Positions 49,618-58,069 of a stretch of DNA of 64,000 nucleotides are shown here, piece by piece. Under the pieces are notes generated by a model, which had not been told where the DNA came from, did no database searches, and saw nothing but the letters and a program-made list of their open reading frames with translations. The DNA lies in IMG/VR virus record IMGVR_UViG_3300005911_000002, positions 1-64,000 of that record; one strand, given 5' to 3'. The translations under genes were made by a program, and so were the position numbers. The DNA comes from a virus. The first letter of the stretch is position 1. Every line of letters begins with the position of its first letter.

Positions 49618-49988
49618 CCGAATCTAAAGTAAAGAGAATGCTGGATGCCAGGATATACAGGATAGCAATGTTATTAGGTGTCCCGGTCCATATTCTTCCG
49701 ATATCCGATAAGTTTAATACAGGGCTTCCTGATAGATTAATACTAACGTCAGGGGCCCCGTTTATGTATGAGGCTAAACTTGATGGTAAAAAATACGGGT
49801 TCACTAAAGTTCAGAAAGGGAAAGCTAGGCTGTTATACAGCGATTTGGGTATAAAAACATACGGCATTGAATCCAAGGATATGAAAACAATAAAAATATA
49901 TGATAGTCTTGATTCGGAAGCCATGGTGGTGCACGTAGACCATCTGGATATGATGCTAGAGCACATGCTAACGGAGGCAATAGGATGA
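49614..49988 (+). CDS. VRR-NUC-type nuclease
   Basis: A 124-residue small nuclease. GLPDRLIL (37-44, Asp40), MYEAKL (51-56, Glu53 and Lys55) and a Gln at 67 (KVQKGK) make the PD-(D/E)XK order of VRR-NUC enzymes, which act as structure-specific or Holliday-junction-type nucleases in phages. It overlaps its neighbours by 4 nt at both ends and lies directly before NrdD. A GGTATAAA occurs inside this gene (49848-49855). The target structure is unknown. Confidence 0.7.
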   Translation: MTESKVKRMLDARIYRIAMLLGVPVHILPISDKFNTGLPDRLILTSGAPFMYEAKLDGKKYGFTKVQKGKARLLYSDLGIKTYGIESKDMKTIKIYDSLDSEAMVVHVDHLDMMLEHMLTEAIG

Positions 49989-52393
49989 TAAAATTTATTA
50001 AAGATTCAAGTGGGAATAGGAGGAAGTTTGACCCGGAGATGATAGTAAAAGCTATTAAGCGGGCATCCGACTCCCCTATTAACTATGAGGCAGTAGTTTC
50101 TAAGGTGATTGACTTTATAATGATTTCGTATAAAGCATACTCACGATACCCTACAACAGGAATGGTCGATGACCTTGTAGAAAAAGTCCTGATTGAGATG
50201 GACTACTCGAATGTGGCAAAGGCGTATATCCTGCAGAGGGAAAATGAGGATAGGGCTAAGGACGCTAAGAAGATGTTCAAGGACTCTATCACGATGATAA
50301 ACGAGTACATTGGGGAGGATATTTGGGAAGTAAATGAGAACTCCAACATGGCGTATTCTGTACAAGGACTTAACCACCACGTTGTGGGAAAGGTGGTATC
50401 AAACTACTGGTTAAACACTGTCTATTCGAGAGAAATTAGACAAGCGCACCTGTCGGGAGACCTGCATATCCATGATTTATCAGAACTTTGTGGATATTGT
50501 AATGGGTGGGATTTGGCGGATCTGCTTGCAACAGGGTTTAGAGGGGCGCCCGGTAAGGTAGAGAGCGGTCCTGCTAAGCATTTCAACACTGCCGTTCTGC
50601 AGATGGCAAACTTTATTTTCGTTTTGGCTGGCGAGGGGGCGGGAGCACAAGCTTTTAGTAACTTTGATACGCTTCTCGCCCCGTATGTGCGCAACGATAG
50701 CTTAACTCAAAAAGAAGTTGACCAGATAATACAAGAGCTGCTATTTCACCTAAACACCAGTACTAGAACGGGATTTCAAAGTCCATTTTCTAACATTACG
50801 GTAGATATCCACCCGTCTCAAAATTACAGAGACCAGGAAGTGTATATAGCCGGAGAAAGTACGGGGACTACTTACGGCGACTATCAAAAAGAAATGGATA
50901 TGATAAACAAAGCGCTCGTATCTAATATGCTCCACGGGGATGTTAATGGCGCGATATTTAGCTTTCCTATCATAACTGTAAACATCGGAAAAGACTTTGA
51001 GTGGGATAGACCTGGTATGGAAGACATGTGGGAACTTACAGCTAAGTACGGGCCGTTCTATTTCGCAAATTACGTTAACTCCGATCTTAAACCGGAGGAC
51101 GCTGTTAGTATGTGTTGCTTACGCGGAGACACGGCGGTATCCTTTGGTATGCCAAGTATCGATGACGGGACGTACACTGGTAGGTTAAGCTACTCTTTGG
51201 CAGAGGCCTTCAAAGTGTGCGGTGGGGATATCGTGGATGTGTCACGCGGTGGCGAGTCCGTCAAGGCTAGATTTGTGAAAGTTCCTTATGGGAGACAGAT
51301 GTATCGGTTGGATGTGCTTGTGGATGGAGAAAAAGACGCCCTCGTTACCACCGACGATCATCTAAACCCTACATTACATCATGGGGATGTTAGATCAGAC
51401 GAAGTTACTACATCGCATACACTAATAGGATCTTCGAATCGCACCCCCGTAAAGATTTTAAAGATTACCAAACTTGAAGAAGTAGAGGATTTCGCATACT
51501 GCGCGGAAGTTCTAGAAGGTGAGCCATACTTCGATGTAGGGGCTTCCGGAATACTAACGCACAATTGCAGATTACGCTTAGACACCAAGGAGATAAACAA
51601 GCGCGGCGGGGGTCTGTTCGGATCTAACCCGCTAACGGGATCCGTTGGTGTAGTAACTTTGAATTTACCTCGCCTGGGGTTCCTATCGAGCACAGACGAC
51701 GACTTCTTTGAAAGGTTGGATATCTTAATCGATAACGCGAAGAAGTCTCTTGTAATAAAGAGAAAGTTTATCGAGAAGTTCACCGAGCAGGGGTTATATC
51801 CATATAGTAAGTTCTATCTACGTGCGATCAAAAAACGAACCGGCAGTTACTGGACTAACCACTACAACACGATAGGTATAGTAGGGATGCACGAATGTTG
51901 CCTGAACTACTTAGGAGTTGGGATAGAAACAGACCCAGGGTTGGAATTTGCAGTGAAGGTTATGAACTACATGAGAAAACGTATCCTTGAATTACAAGAG
52001 AGCACAGGACTACTATTCAACCTTGAGGCTACTCCAGCAGAATCTACCGCGTATAGGTTGGCATTAAAAGATAGAGAGCTGTATCCTAAAATAATAAGTT
52101 CGGGTGAGGACGAACCCTACTACACAAATTCAACAAACCTACCGGTGGATTTCACCGACGACTTGTTCATGGCAATGAGACATCAAGAGCAACTACAACC
52201 CCTGTATACGGGTGGGTGCGTTTTTCACGCATTCCTAGGAGAGAGATTGGAGGACGGTGACATAACTAAAACTCTGGTTAGGAAGATGTGCGAGCAATCA
52301 GAGATACCATACATATCGATCACACCTACATTTTCAATATGCCCCGACCACGGGTATATTGCTGGGGCCCATCCGGTATGTCCTAAATGCTAG
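49985..52393 (+). CDS. nrdD: Anaerobic ribonucleotide reductase large subunit with intein
   Basis: An 802-residue precursor for the class III ribonucleoside-triphosphate reductase, which turns NTPs into dNTPs without oxygen. Family features: an ATP-cone start (IKFIKDSSGNRRKFDPEMI, 2-20), HIHDLSELCGYCNGWD (about 163-178), SMC (375-377) continuing after the intein as CRLRLD, and HECCLNY (about 638). A 150-residue mini-intein splits the active-site SMC/CRLRLD sequence; spliced length is 652. The protein stops at HPVCPKC, where family members normally continue with the second Cys pair and the glycyl-radical segment (form R-V-x-G-Y-Y-R-P). The radical Gly is thus missing; see the next gene. Its activator, nrdG, is present. 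Confidence 0.85.
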   Translation: MIKFIKDSSGNRRKFDPEMIVKAIKRASDSPINYEAVVSKVIDFIMISYKAYSRYPTTGMVDDLVEKVLIEMDYSNVAKAYILQRENEDRAKDAKKMFKDSITMINEYIGEDIWEVNENSNMAYSVQGLNHHVVGKVVSNYWLNTVYSREIRQAHLSGDLHIHDLSELCGYCNGWDLADLLATGFRGAPGKVESGPAKHFNTAVLQMANFIFVLAGEGAGAQAFSNFDTLLAPYVRNDSLTQKEVDQIIQELLFHLNTSTRTGFQSPFSNITVDIHPSQNYRDQEVYIAGESTGTTYGDYQKEMDMINKALVSNMLHGDVNGAIFSFPIITVNIGKDFEWDRPGMEDMWELTAKYGPFYFANYVNSDLKPEDAVSMCCLRGDTAVSFGMPSIDDGTYTGRLSYSLAEAFKVCGGDIVDVSRGGESVKARFVKVPYGRQMYRLDVLVDGEKDALVTTDDHLNPTLHHGDVRSDEVTTSHTLIGSSNRTPVKILKITKLEEVEDFAYCAEVLEGEPYFDVGASGILTHNCRLRLDTKEINKRGGGLFGSNPLTGSVGVVTLNLPRLGFLSSTDDDFFERLDILIDNAKKSLVIKRKFIEKFTEQGLYPYSKFYLRAIKKRTGSYWTNHYNTIGIVGMHECCLNYLGVGIETDPGLEFAVKVMNYMRKRILELQESTGLLFNLEATPAESTAYRLALKDRELYPKIISSGEDEPYYTNSTNLPVDFTDDLFMAMRHQEQLQPLYTGGCVFHAFLGERLEDGDITKTLVRKMCEQSEIPYISITPTFSICPDHGYIAGAHPVCPKC
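51116..51565 (+). other. Mini-intein in NrdD
   Basis: A 150-residue intein, residues 378-527. It begins with Cys1 (CLRGDTAVSF), has TTDDH (78-82) as block B, FAYCAEVLEGE near 126 as block F, and ends GILTHN followed by Cys+1 (CRLRLD). Removing it joins SMC to CRLRLD, the conserved NrdD active-site sequence. It is too short for a homing-endonuclease domain and appears endonuclease-free. The splice-critical Cys1, His-Asn and Cys+1 are all present, so splicing is expected. Confidence 0.85.
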
Positions 52394-52409
52394 AATACAA
52401 GGAGAGTAA

Positions 52410-52691
52410 ATGTTACAAAGATTACTAACTAAGGAATATGAGCTCGGGGTTGAAATAAGAGAAAACTTCGGGATATGTAGAACTGACCTGCAGTTCAGGT
52501 CGTATGGTATAACAATGCCAGAAGAATTTATTATAATGGTACTGCCCGGGAATAACAGAACTAAATTGATTCTTGAGTTGTTCTATAATAAGGAAGTTAC
52601 CTTTGAGACACATGCAGAGGTTATCAAAGATATACTGATTTCAAATGAAAATAATGCGGGAGTTTACAGACCCGCAGATAACATGATGTAA
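52410..52691 (+). CDS. Small protein ending in a glycyl-radical-like motif
   Basis: A 93-residue protein with AAGGAGAG upstream, 16 nt after the nrdD stop. No match for residues 1-80 was recognised. The C-terminus, NAGVYRPADN, resembles the glycyl-radical segment of class III reductases (G-Y-Y-R-P-V-x-N), which the neighbouring NrdD lacks. The preceding R-V is absent, so the match is partial. It might be a separated radical domain working in trans, like the glycyl-radical cofactor proteins GrcA/YfiD, or unrelated. It is followed by a terminator. Confidence 0.4.
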   Translation: MLQRLLTKEYELGVEIRENFGICRTDLQFRSYGITMPEEFIIMVLPGNNRTKLILELFYNKEVTFETHAEVIKDILISNENNAGVYRPADNMM

Positions 52692-52696
52692 AATAG

Positions 52697-52717
52697 GGGG
52701 CACCAGCCCCTTATTTT
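52697..52717. terminator. Convergent bidirectional terminator
   Basis: GGGGC (52697-52701), ACCA loop, GCCCC (52706-52710). T-rich sequence follows on the plus strand (TTATTTTT) and TTTTA after the CCCTA on the minus strand. It separates the nrdD unit from the baseplate operon. Confidence 0.75.
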
Positions 52718-53136
52718 TAAATAAAAGGGCTCGGTGTAATTTTGCCCAGTGCTTTACCAGATAAGTACTCTGCACCACCTTTTGCAGCGTATATCCCACC
52801 AACTATACCAGAACCCAAAGCAAAATTCTTTAGGGCTCTTCTTAGATGTGTTGATCCATTTTTACGTTTAACCATGGCTACAAGGCCTGATATAGCGGAT
52901 ATGAGAATAGCATTTGCATAAATCCCATCCTCCGCCTCACCAAACATTATCCCACCAACTCCTCCTGGTTCCCCTGTATGCTTTGCCCGCATACCTGCAG
53001 AAAATGGTCTACCCAGGTAATGGTCGACTATTGGATACGCATCTCTGAGCTCAGCCTCAGATCCTATATTCATAACCTTTCTTGTTACATGGTATGCTGG
53101 ACTACTGTAATCTATCTCACGTGCTTTTTTAATCAT
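52717..53136 (-). CDS. Last gene of the baseplate operon, hydrophobic protein
   Basis: A 139-residue protein with AGGAGG upstream on the minus strand. Two hydrophobic segments (about 74-90, ANAILISAISGLVAMV; about 108-127, FALGSGIVGGIYAAKGG) separated by a very basic stretch. A holin-like or membrane-anchored protein is possible, but the N-terminal 70 residues look globular. Its start overlaps the gp25-like stop by 1 nt. Confidence 0.45.
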   Translation of the reverse strand: MIKKAREIDYSSPAYHVTRKVMNIGSEAELRDAYPIVDHYLGRPFSAGMRAKHTGEPGGVGGIMFGEAEDGIYANAILISAISGLVAMVKRKNGSTHLRRALKNFALGSGIVGGIYAAKGGAEYLSGKALGKITPSPFI

Positions 53137-53777
53137 TATAAACCTCCTTGAGTAAGGCTAAGAACTGCTACAGCCCCTGACTCTGCTGTTATACCGTATG
53201 CAATAACTGCCACGTTGTTATCATAGTCTAGATATGCGTCTCTTACCGTAAGCAGTGCCAACCGCTCGTCGGAATTAACAATATCTTCCTGGTAATATTT
53301 TATTATTCCGGAAACCCTGTTCCCCGCTTCCGTAGCTAACGCAACAATACCTGTTTCGGACTGCAGGTACTCTGGATTCTCTGCGGCCATCCGTCTAAGG
53401 TTGCCGCCGATAGCAGGATCCACAATGTCCTCGCCTGTATTTGTTAATAGAAGCTTTATGACCATCTGCTCTAGTTTTTTTATTCCTGAAACTCCCAGAG
53501 GACTTTTACCGGATGTGAAACTAATCTGACTAGCCTGGTTTATCCCAATACCCGACGGTAGAAACTCGGTTATCTCGGTATAAGTTACGGGGGCTGTATT
53601 GAATTGTATTTTGTTACTATCAACACTAAAGTCATCTGTAGGACTACCATCTGAAGTTATTACGACTTCATTAGCACTAAAATCCGGAACAAAACCTAAT
53701 TCCCATAGAGTACAAGTACCGTCCCAATTGGACTTCGCCTCGGTAATTACCCCAACCATGTTTATTGCATAATCCAT
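53136..53777 (-). CDS. gp25-like baseplate wedge protein
   Basis: A 213-residue protein. Residues about 90-200 match the gp25/lysozyme-like baseplate family: GIKKLEQMVIKLLLTNTGED and IVDPAIGGNLRRM (about 97-130), the hallmark LT-x-x-G-E segment, and later strands RLALLTVRDAYLDYD. The N-terminal 85 residues are beta-rich and extra. In the contractile-tail context it is a wedge component. Single-base overlaps with both neighbours support a compact operon. Confidence 0.7.
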   Translation of the reverse strand: MDYAINMVGVITEAKSNWDGTCTLWELGFVPDFSANEVVITSDGSPTDDFSVDSNKIQFNTAPVTYTEITEFLPSGIGINQASQISFTSGKSPLGVSGIKKLEQMVIKLLLTNTGEDIVDPAIGGNLRRMAAENPEYLQSETGIVALATEAGNRVSGIIKYYQEDIVNSDERLALLTVRDAYLDYDNNVAVIAYGITAESGAVAVLSLTQGGL

Positions 53778-55705
53778 TATGCCCTCCCCGTAGCAGTTAG
53801 TACTTGTTGCATCAGCCCTTCAATTTTAGACATATATTCCCTGGATTCATCTATATTTACTTTTGATAATTCAGCATAGGATGCCATTATATTACCCGAC
53901 AGCCTATTAGCATAATCGACTGAAGTAAACTCAGTTATAAGTATATCTAATACCGCAAGCATATCTACACTAGTGGTTTCGAGCTTTAGTTTCCTCAGCT
54001 CCTGACACAAGCTACCTTCGTATGTAGATGTTGTAGGCGTTGCCTTAAATACATCTTTAGTTGCACCCTTGCCAATGTCATCCCCGAGTTTTTTAAGACC
54101 CGCGGTATCGGCTGTGCTCTTTATATCCTCTAAAAAATTATCTTTAAAATCTTTAACGGGGGTAGAGTCTAACTTGTTATACGCAGATATTACACTGACT
54201 ACTTCAGTATTAAACGAAGTTAGCATGGTCTCGGTAGTTGACCGTAGTTCCGGTGTCATGACTTGCGCTCCAGTTATAAGGTCCTCTACAATCCTAAGGG
54301 CAGCACTAGCTTTATATACAACCTCGGTAGTATCCGGCTCCTCCCACGCAGACACTGCAGTTGCTGCCGATGTATACGCTGACTTTGCCACGAGAGGCAT
54401 ACTGGCTACAGCTGCACGCCCAACACTTGACGTTGCAATAGAGTCCAGATATGAAAGCATATCAGTAAACGAATCGTAAACGTCACGATAATACGGTAAC
54501 CCCTTCGACCTAGATGTCGATTGCGTATACGCCGCGGTCTTCTGCTCCAGGTCTTCGATTTTACCTTTTATAGCTCCCGGCATTACTTTTTGTAAAAAAT
54601 TAGATCGAGCATATTTCTCGGTATCGCTGAACAACGACATAGCCATATTAAGTTGATATCGTATGCCACTGGTATTCTCCGAGTTATATAGCGTGTAAGA
54701 TACTATATTTGAGAGAATATCACTGAACGATACCCCATATAAAATACCCTGCACTAAAATCCCTTCCAAGGTTGTTGTATCGTACTGACGACTAAAGCTT
54801 ATAAGATTTGCCGATGGCATGCTTCTCCCCATTAGTTGGGCAACTTGCTCTGGTGTGAATGACCCGGACATCTCTTGTAGTGCTATGGATGTAATAATAC
54901 TTTCTGGAGTAGCTCCCGACGTCATACCTACTATAACCTGCGTGGCAACCCCGTTAGGAAAGTATTTTCCGAATATACTCGATATCATAGTGTTCTGGGC
55001 TGTACCTTGCATAACTGCGGAGAGTATTTCTGGAGGAAGTAGTGCCCTAAGCTCATTATAGGCAGCGTCTTTTACAATATCACTCGTAAGGTTACGTCCC
55101 ACAAGACCATTTAGCAGGGCCGCGGATATCTTAGAGTCTATTGTTGTAGGGAGTATTTCCTGTGGGAGTGTTTTATTAGATACCATTTGTATCAGACCCC
55201 AAGCATCACTTATGGTACTTGACATCCCAGATAGTACAGTTCTTAATACCTGGGCCCCAAGGTCATATCTGTACGGCTCAGTGCTAACTATATTCTTTAC
55301 AGTTGAGATTGTGCCAGATACGTCCGGTATGTCGTAGTTACCGCTCAATGCCTCACCCAGAAGAGAGCTTATTGGGCTAGCCATATTCTCCAGGGCGCTA
55401 ACAGCCTCGTCTCTAAGGGTAGTGGCATGGGATATCGCATTAAAACCCATCCCTAGTATAGTTGTTGGAGAAGTTGTCATCCTTTGCAGCATAGACGCTT
55501 GTATTCGGTCCGTAGTACTCGTGTCTTTTAGATTATCAATGGGTGTCATATTATACTGGTCCATTGTTTTTTTCATCTGACCTGCCAATGCTAGTGCAGT
55601 TCCTTCTTCTTTATCAAGGGTCTGGTTCTTCTGCTTTTTCCACTCCTTGTACTCTTTCAGAGAATTACGCACCTCACTGTCAGTATACCATGTGTATGTA
55701 GTCAT
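53777..55705 (-). CDS. Large tail/baseplate-region protein, unknown
   Basis: A 642-residue, largely helical protein. It starts with a Trp/Lys-rich helix (VRNSLKEYKEWKKQKNQTL), then a long Ser/Thr/Ala-rich helical body with many amphipathic repeats. No family recognised. Its position between the sigma factor and gp25-like genes suggests a baseplate or tail-inner role. The start overlaps the sigma-factor stop by 4 nt. Confidence 0.45.
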   Translation of the reverse strand: MTTYTWYTDSEVRNSLKEYKEWKKQKNQTLDKEEGTALALAGQMKKTMDQYNMTPIDNLKDTSTTDRIQASMLQRMTTSPTTILGMGFNAISHATTLRDEAVSALENMASPISSLLGEALSGNYDIPDVSGTISTVKNIVSTEPYRYDLGAQVLRTVLSGMSSTISDAWGLIQMVSNKTLPQEILPTTIDSKISAALLNGLVGRNLTSDIVKDAAYNELRALLPPEILSAVMQGTAQNTMISSIFGKYFPNGVATQVIVGMTSGATPESIITSIALQEMSGSFTPEQVAQLMGRSMPSANLISFSRQYDTTTLEGILVQGILYGVSFSDILSNIVSYTLYNSENTSGIRYQLNMAMSLFSDTEKYARSNFLQKVMPGAIKGKIEDLEQKTAAYTQSTSRSKGLPYYRDVYDSFTDMLSYLDSIATSSVGRAAVASMPLVAKSAYTSAATAVSAWEEPDTTEVVYKASAALRIVEDLITGAQVMTPELRSTTETMLTSFNTEVVSVISAYNKLDSTPVKDFKDNFLEDIKSTADTAGLKKLGDDIGKGATKDVFKATPTTSTYEGSLCQELRKLKLETTSVDMLAVLDILITEFTSVDYANRLSGNIMASYAELSKVNIDESREYMSKIEGLMQQVLTATGRA

Positions 55706-56418
55706 AATTTGCTTACTTTCTCTTTTAGTATATTTGAAATTCGCAGTCTAACTGAGCTAACCCACCTGGGTGACTTATTTTCCTGTATTGCAATATCTTG
55801 TGTAGATTTTCCGCTAAGTAGACTATCCATTATGCGATTTTCGGTCTCATCAAGTTCATACCTAGTCATCTCAAGTAAATCTTTTGGTGTGTAGTTCCGC
55901 ACAACGGAATCATCTCCACGTCCAACGTCAGCTTCTGGTTCGAGAGTATAATCTTTCCGAACCATTCTTCGTAGATCCCTTACTTGAGTTTGTGGTATAT
56001 TCATGTGGGTAGCTATCTCAAGCTCGTCAGGATCTCTCCCAAGGGATTCAGTGAGCTCCGTTACAGCCGTGTTATATGGTGAGATAAGTTGTATTTTACT
56101 TTCCGGGATTCTCCCCGTGTTTTGATGATTTCCAACATACCTATATAATTTTCTCAGATAGTAATCAACATGAGTTCCTATGGCAGCTTTCCCAGGTTTG
56201 TACGTTTCCAGAGCTTTGCCGGCTAGCCTATACCCCTCAGCCTTTATAGCTTGGAACGGTATCGGGGCGTTTCTATACTTACTTGCATGGTGAACTATAG
56301 CAGGTGTGAGGGACTCCATTAAATCATCAAGGGACTCTGTACTCCCCGTATCTTTCCAATCAGTCCATAACGCAAGCTGCCTATCAAATCTTGTTGTGGT
56401 ATTCGGCTGAGATTCCAT
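55702..56418 (-). CDS. Phage RNA polymerase sigma factor
   Basis: A 238-residue sigma-70-family protein. Region 2 covers about 30-105: FQAIKAEGYRLAGKALETYK, then IGTHVDYYLRKLYRYV and GRIPES. Region 3 is clear at about 115-150: TAVTELTESLGRDPDELEIA, the typical sigma region 3 opening. Region 4 (about 187-236) has a helix-turn-helix with STQDIAIQENKSPRWVSSVR. It would direct an RNA polymerase, host or the phage single-chain enzyme, to a phage promoter class. AGGGGGAG lies 8 nt before the ATG at 56418, so the 35-nt overlap with the hub gene is real. A sigma factor inside a baseplate operon is unusual. Confidence 0.78.
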   Translation of the reverse strand: MESQPNTTTRFDRQLALWTDWKDTGSTESLDDLMESLTPAIVHHASKYRNAPIPFQAIKAEGYRLAGKALETYKPGKAAIGTHVDYYLRKLYRYVGNHQNTGRIPESKIQLISPYNTAVTELTESLGRDPDELEIATHMNIPQTQVRDLRRMVRKDYTLEPEADVGRGDDSVVRNYTPKDLLEMTRYELDETENRIMDSLLSGKSTQDIAIQENKSPRWVSSVRLRISNILKEKVSKL

Positions 56419-58069
56419 AATATTTACTCCCCCTAATGGCTATTTCGTCAAACTCTTTCTTGAATAAAGTTACAAATTCTTTCCGGGCGGTTTGATTGAA
56501 AGTTACTTCAGACCGGTATTTATCTCCGGTAATGACACCTTTCTTTCTTTTACTCTTATACAAATCCAGGTCTGTATGCCCTTTCTTTACCATTTCTAGA
56601 ATGGTGTGGCTAAGCTGATCTCTAACACTATCAAAACTTGATGTGTTAACTAGTATCTCCGAGCCCAGTTTTGCGTACTCTTCTCCCAGAGTTGCAGGAT
56701 TTGCTATATCTGCCTTGATCCACGGATGATTAACTGTATTCACTTGTGATTCTACCATAAAACAGTATTCAAGTCCAACAGAAGTTGTAGCTACTCCTCC
56801 TACGGAGTACGAATGTGTTATTGATTGCACAGTTCCTACAATGTGGTCCTTGTCCACCGGGTCAAATATTATAGCAGGAACGCCTGCTAATATCATGGGA
56901 TCGAACATCGGAAGATTTACACTTGGGACTGCGTTGGCCCCTATACCACTGAGCTCGTGGAAATATTCCGTAGTCAACTGGTATACGTCCTTTTCCGGAT
57001 CCTGGGATTTAAGTATACCTGATACTGGTACCATCATCTCTATTCTAGGATTAGCTACGGCGCCTTTGTATATTTCATCTGACTCCAGCAATACCTTTCC
57101 CTCAAGTGTATACTGGTCGGTAAGGATGTCCTTGGGGTACCCTCGGTACTCCCACGAAATACCCGGCTTGCTAGGGATACCCTTGGTTTTTTGCATGTTA
57201 CCGAGCGACATTATTGTCCTTGTGGGAGCTGCCATAATATTCTCCACCATAGTAAATGATGTAGGTGTTAATATGTTGCACTTGGGTGGAATCGCTGTAA
57301 TAAGTTGGGGTAAAATATCAATGTTACCAAGTAGCCCACCGGTTGGGGAGAACTGCTCATACTGGTTATAACTTATAAGGCGCATAAAGGAGCGAATAGT
57401 ATAGTTTATTGAGTTGTTAGATGACTGCTGCCCCTGGTTTTTTGCGAGAATATTATCGTAAACTAACTTAGCGTTCCCTACGTCTGAGAGAAAACTATCA
57501 TCGAAAGAAACTCGGTATCTGCTTGCCAATTTGGTAGTTACCAGATAGTCTACCGTAACGCTGTCCAGCTTAGCAAGGTGTGATGTTCTTGTATCTGTTC
57601 CCCCTGAGGATACTATTGATTTTACAAATTCCCTAATTCCGTTAGTAACCGACGGGTCACCGCCAGCAGCAGTTCTCTCCGTCATCCTTGTCACTAGTTC
57701 AGAAAAAGTAGATCGTGGCAGTTTGGCTGACATCTGGTGTAGTGCTGCATACCGCACGTCTACCTGGTCATATGGTATATACTTTGTCCGACTACCGACG
57801 CCCTCAAAGGAGTATGCTACTGATTGATTTGGTCGCACACCTTGTCTAGTTGTCAGATACCCGTCACAAAGAAGAAGGTACTCTGCATCAAAACTAAACT
57901 TGTAAAAGATAGCTACGTGAGTATTGGCTTTGAGATTATATGCTGATGTTATCGGTGGTAATGATATCACCCCACTCATACCTCCCCCAGCAGAGGTTGT
58001 ATGAAAACTTAGAAATGGTACTTCGACACCTTCCATGAACACTTGGAACTTTGCACCTGCGGTATCCAT
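56384..58069 (-). CDS. Baseplate hub-like protein
   Basis: A 561-residue protein, ribosome site GAGGGGA, start overlapping the previous stop (TAATG). The first 110 residues, with VPFLSFHTTSAGGGMSGVI, ITSAYNLKANTHVAIFYK, LLLCDGYLTTRQ and AYSFEG, have the order of the first beta barrel of gp27/gp44-like hub proteins. Later parts include a long insertion and a beta-rich domain near 345-440, then a helical charged tail. A hub role fits its place between the 526-residue and gp25-like baseplate genes. Confidence 0.6.
   Translation of the reverse strand: MDTAGAKFQVFMEGVEVPFLSFHTTSAGGGMSGVISLPPITSAYNLKANTHVAIFYKFSFDAEYLLLCDGYLTTRQGVRPNQSVAYSFEGVGSRTKYIPYDQVDVRYAALHQMSAKLPRSTFSELVTRMTERTAAGGDPSVTNGIREFVKSIVSSGGTDTRTSHLAKLDSVTVDYLVTTKLASRYRVSFDDSFLSDVGNAKLVYDNILAKNQGQQSSNNSINYTIRSFMRLISYNQYEQFSPTGGLLGNIDILPQLITAIPPKCNILTPTSFTMVENIMAAPTRTIMSLGNMQKTKGIPSKPGISWEYRGYPKDILTDQYTLEGKVLLESDEIYKGAVANPRIEMMVPVSGILKSQDPEKDVYQLTTEYFHELSGIGANAVPSVNLPMFDPMILAGVPAIIFDPVDKDHIVGTVQSITHSYSVGGVATTSVGLEYCFMVESQVNTVNHPWIKADIANPATLGEEYAKLGSEILVNTSSFDSVRDQLSHTILEMVKKGHTDLDLYKSKRKKGVITGDKYRSEVTFNQTARKEFVTLFKKEFDEIAIRGSKYYGISAEYHNKI

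Noticed and set aside
49228-49988. Tail-assembly chaperone frameshift between the two small genes after the tube
   Set aside because: The second gene has its own start and VRR-NUC motifs, and no slippery heptamer was seen in the overlap.
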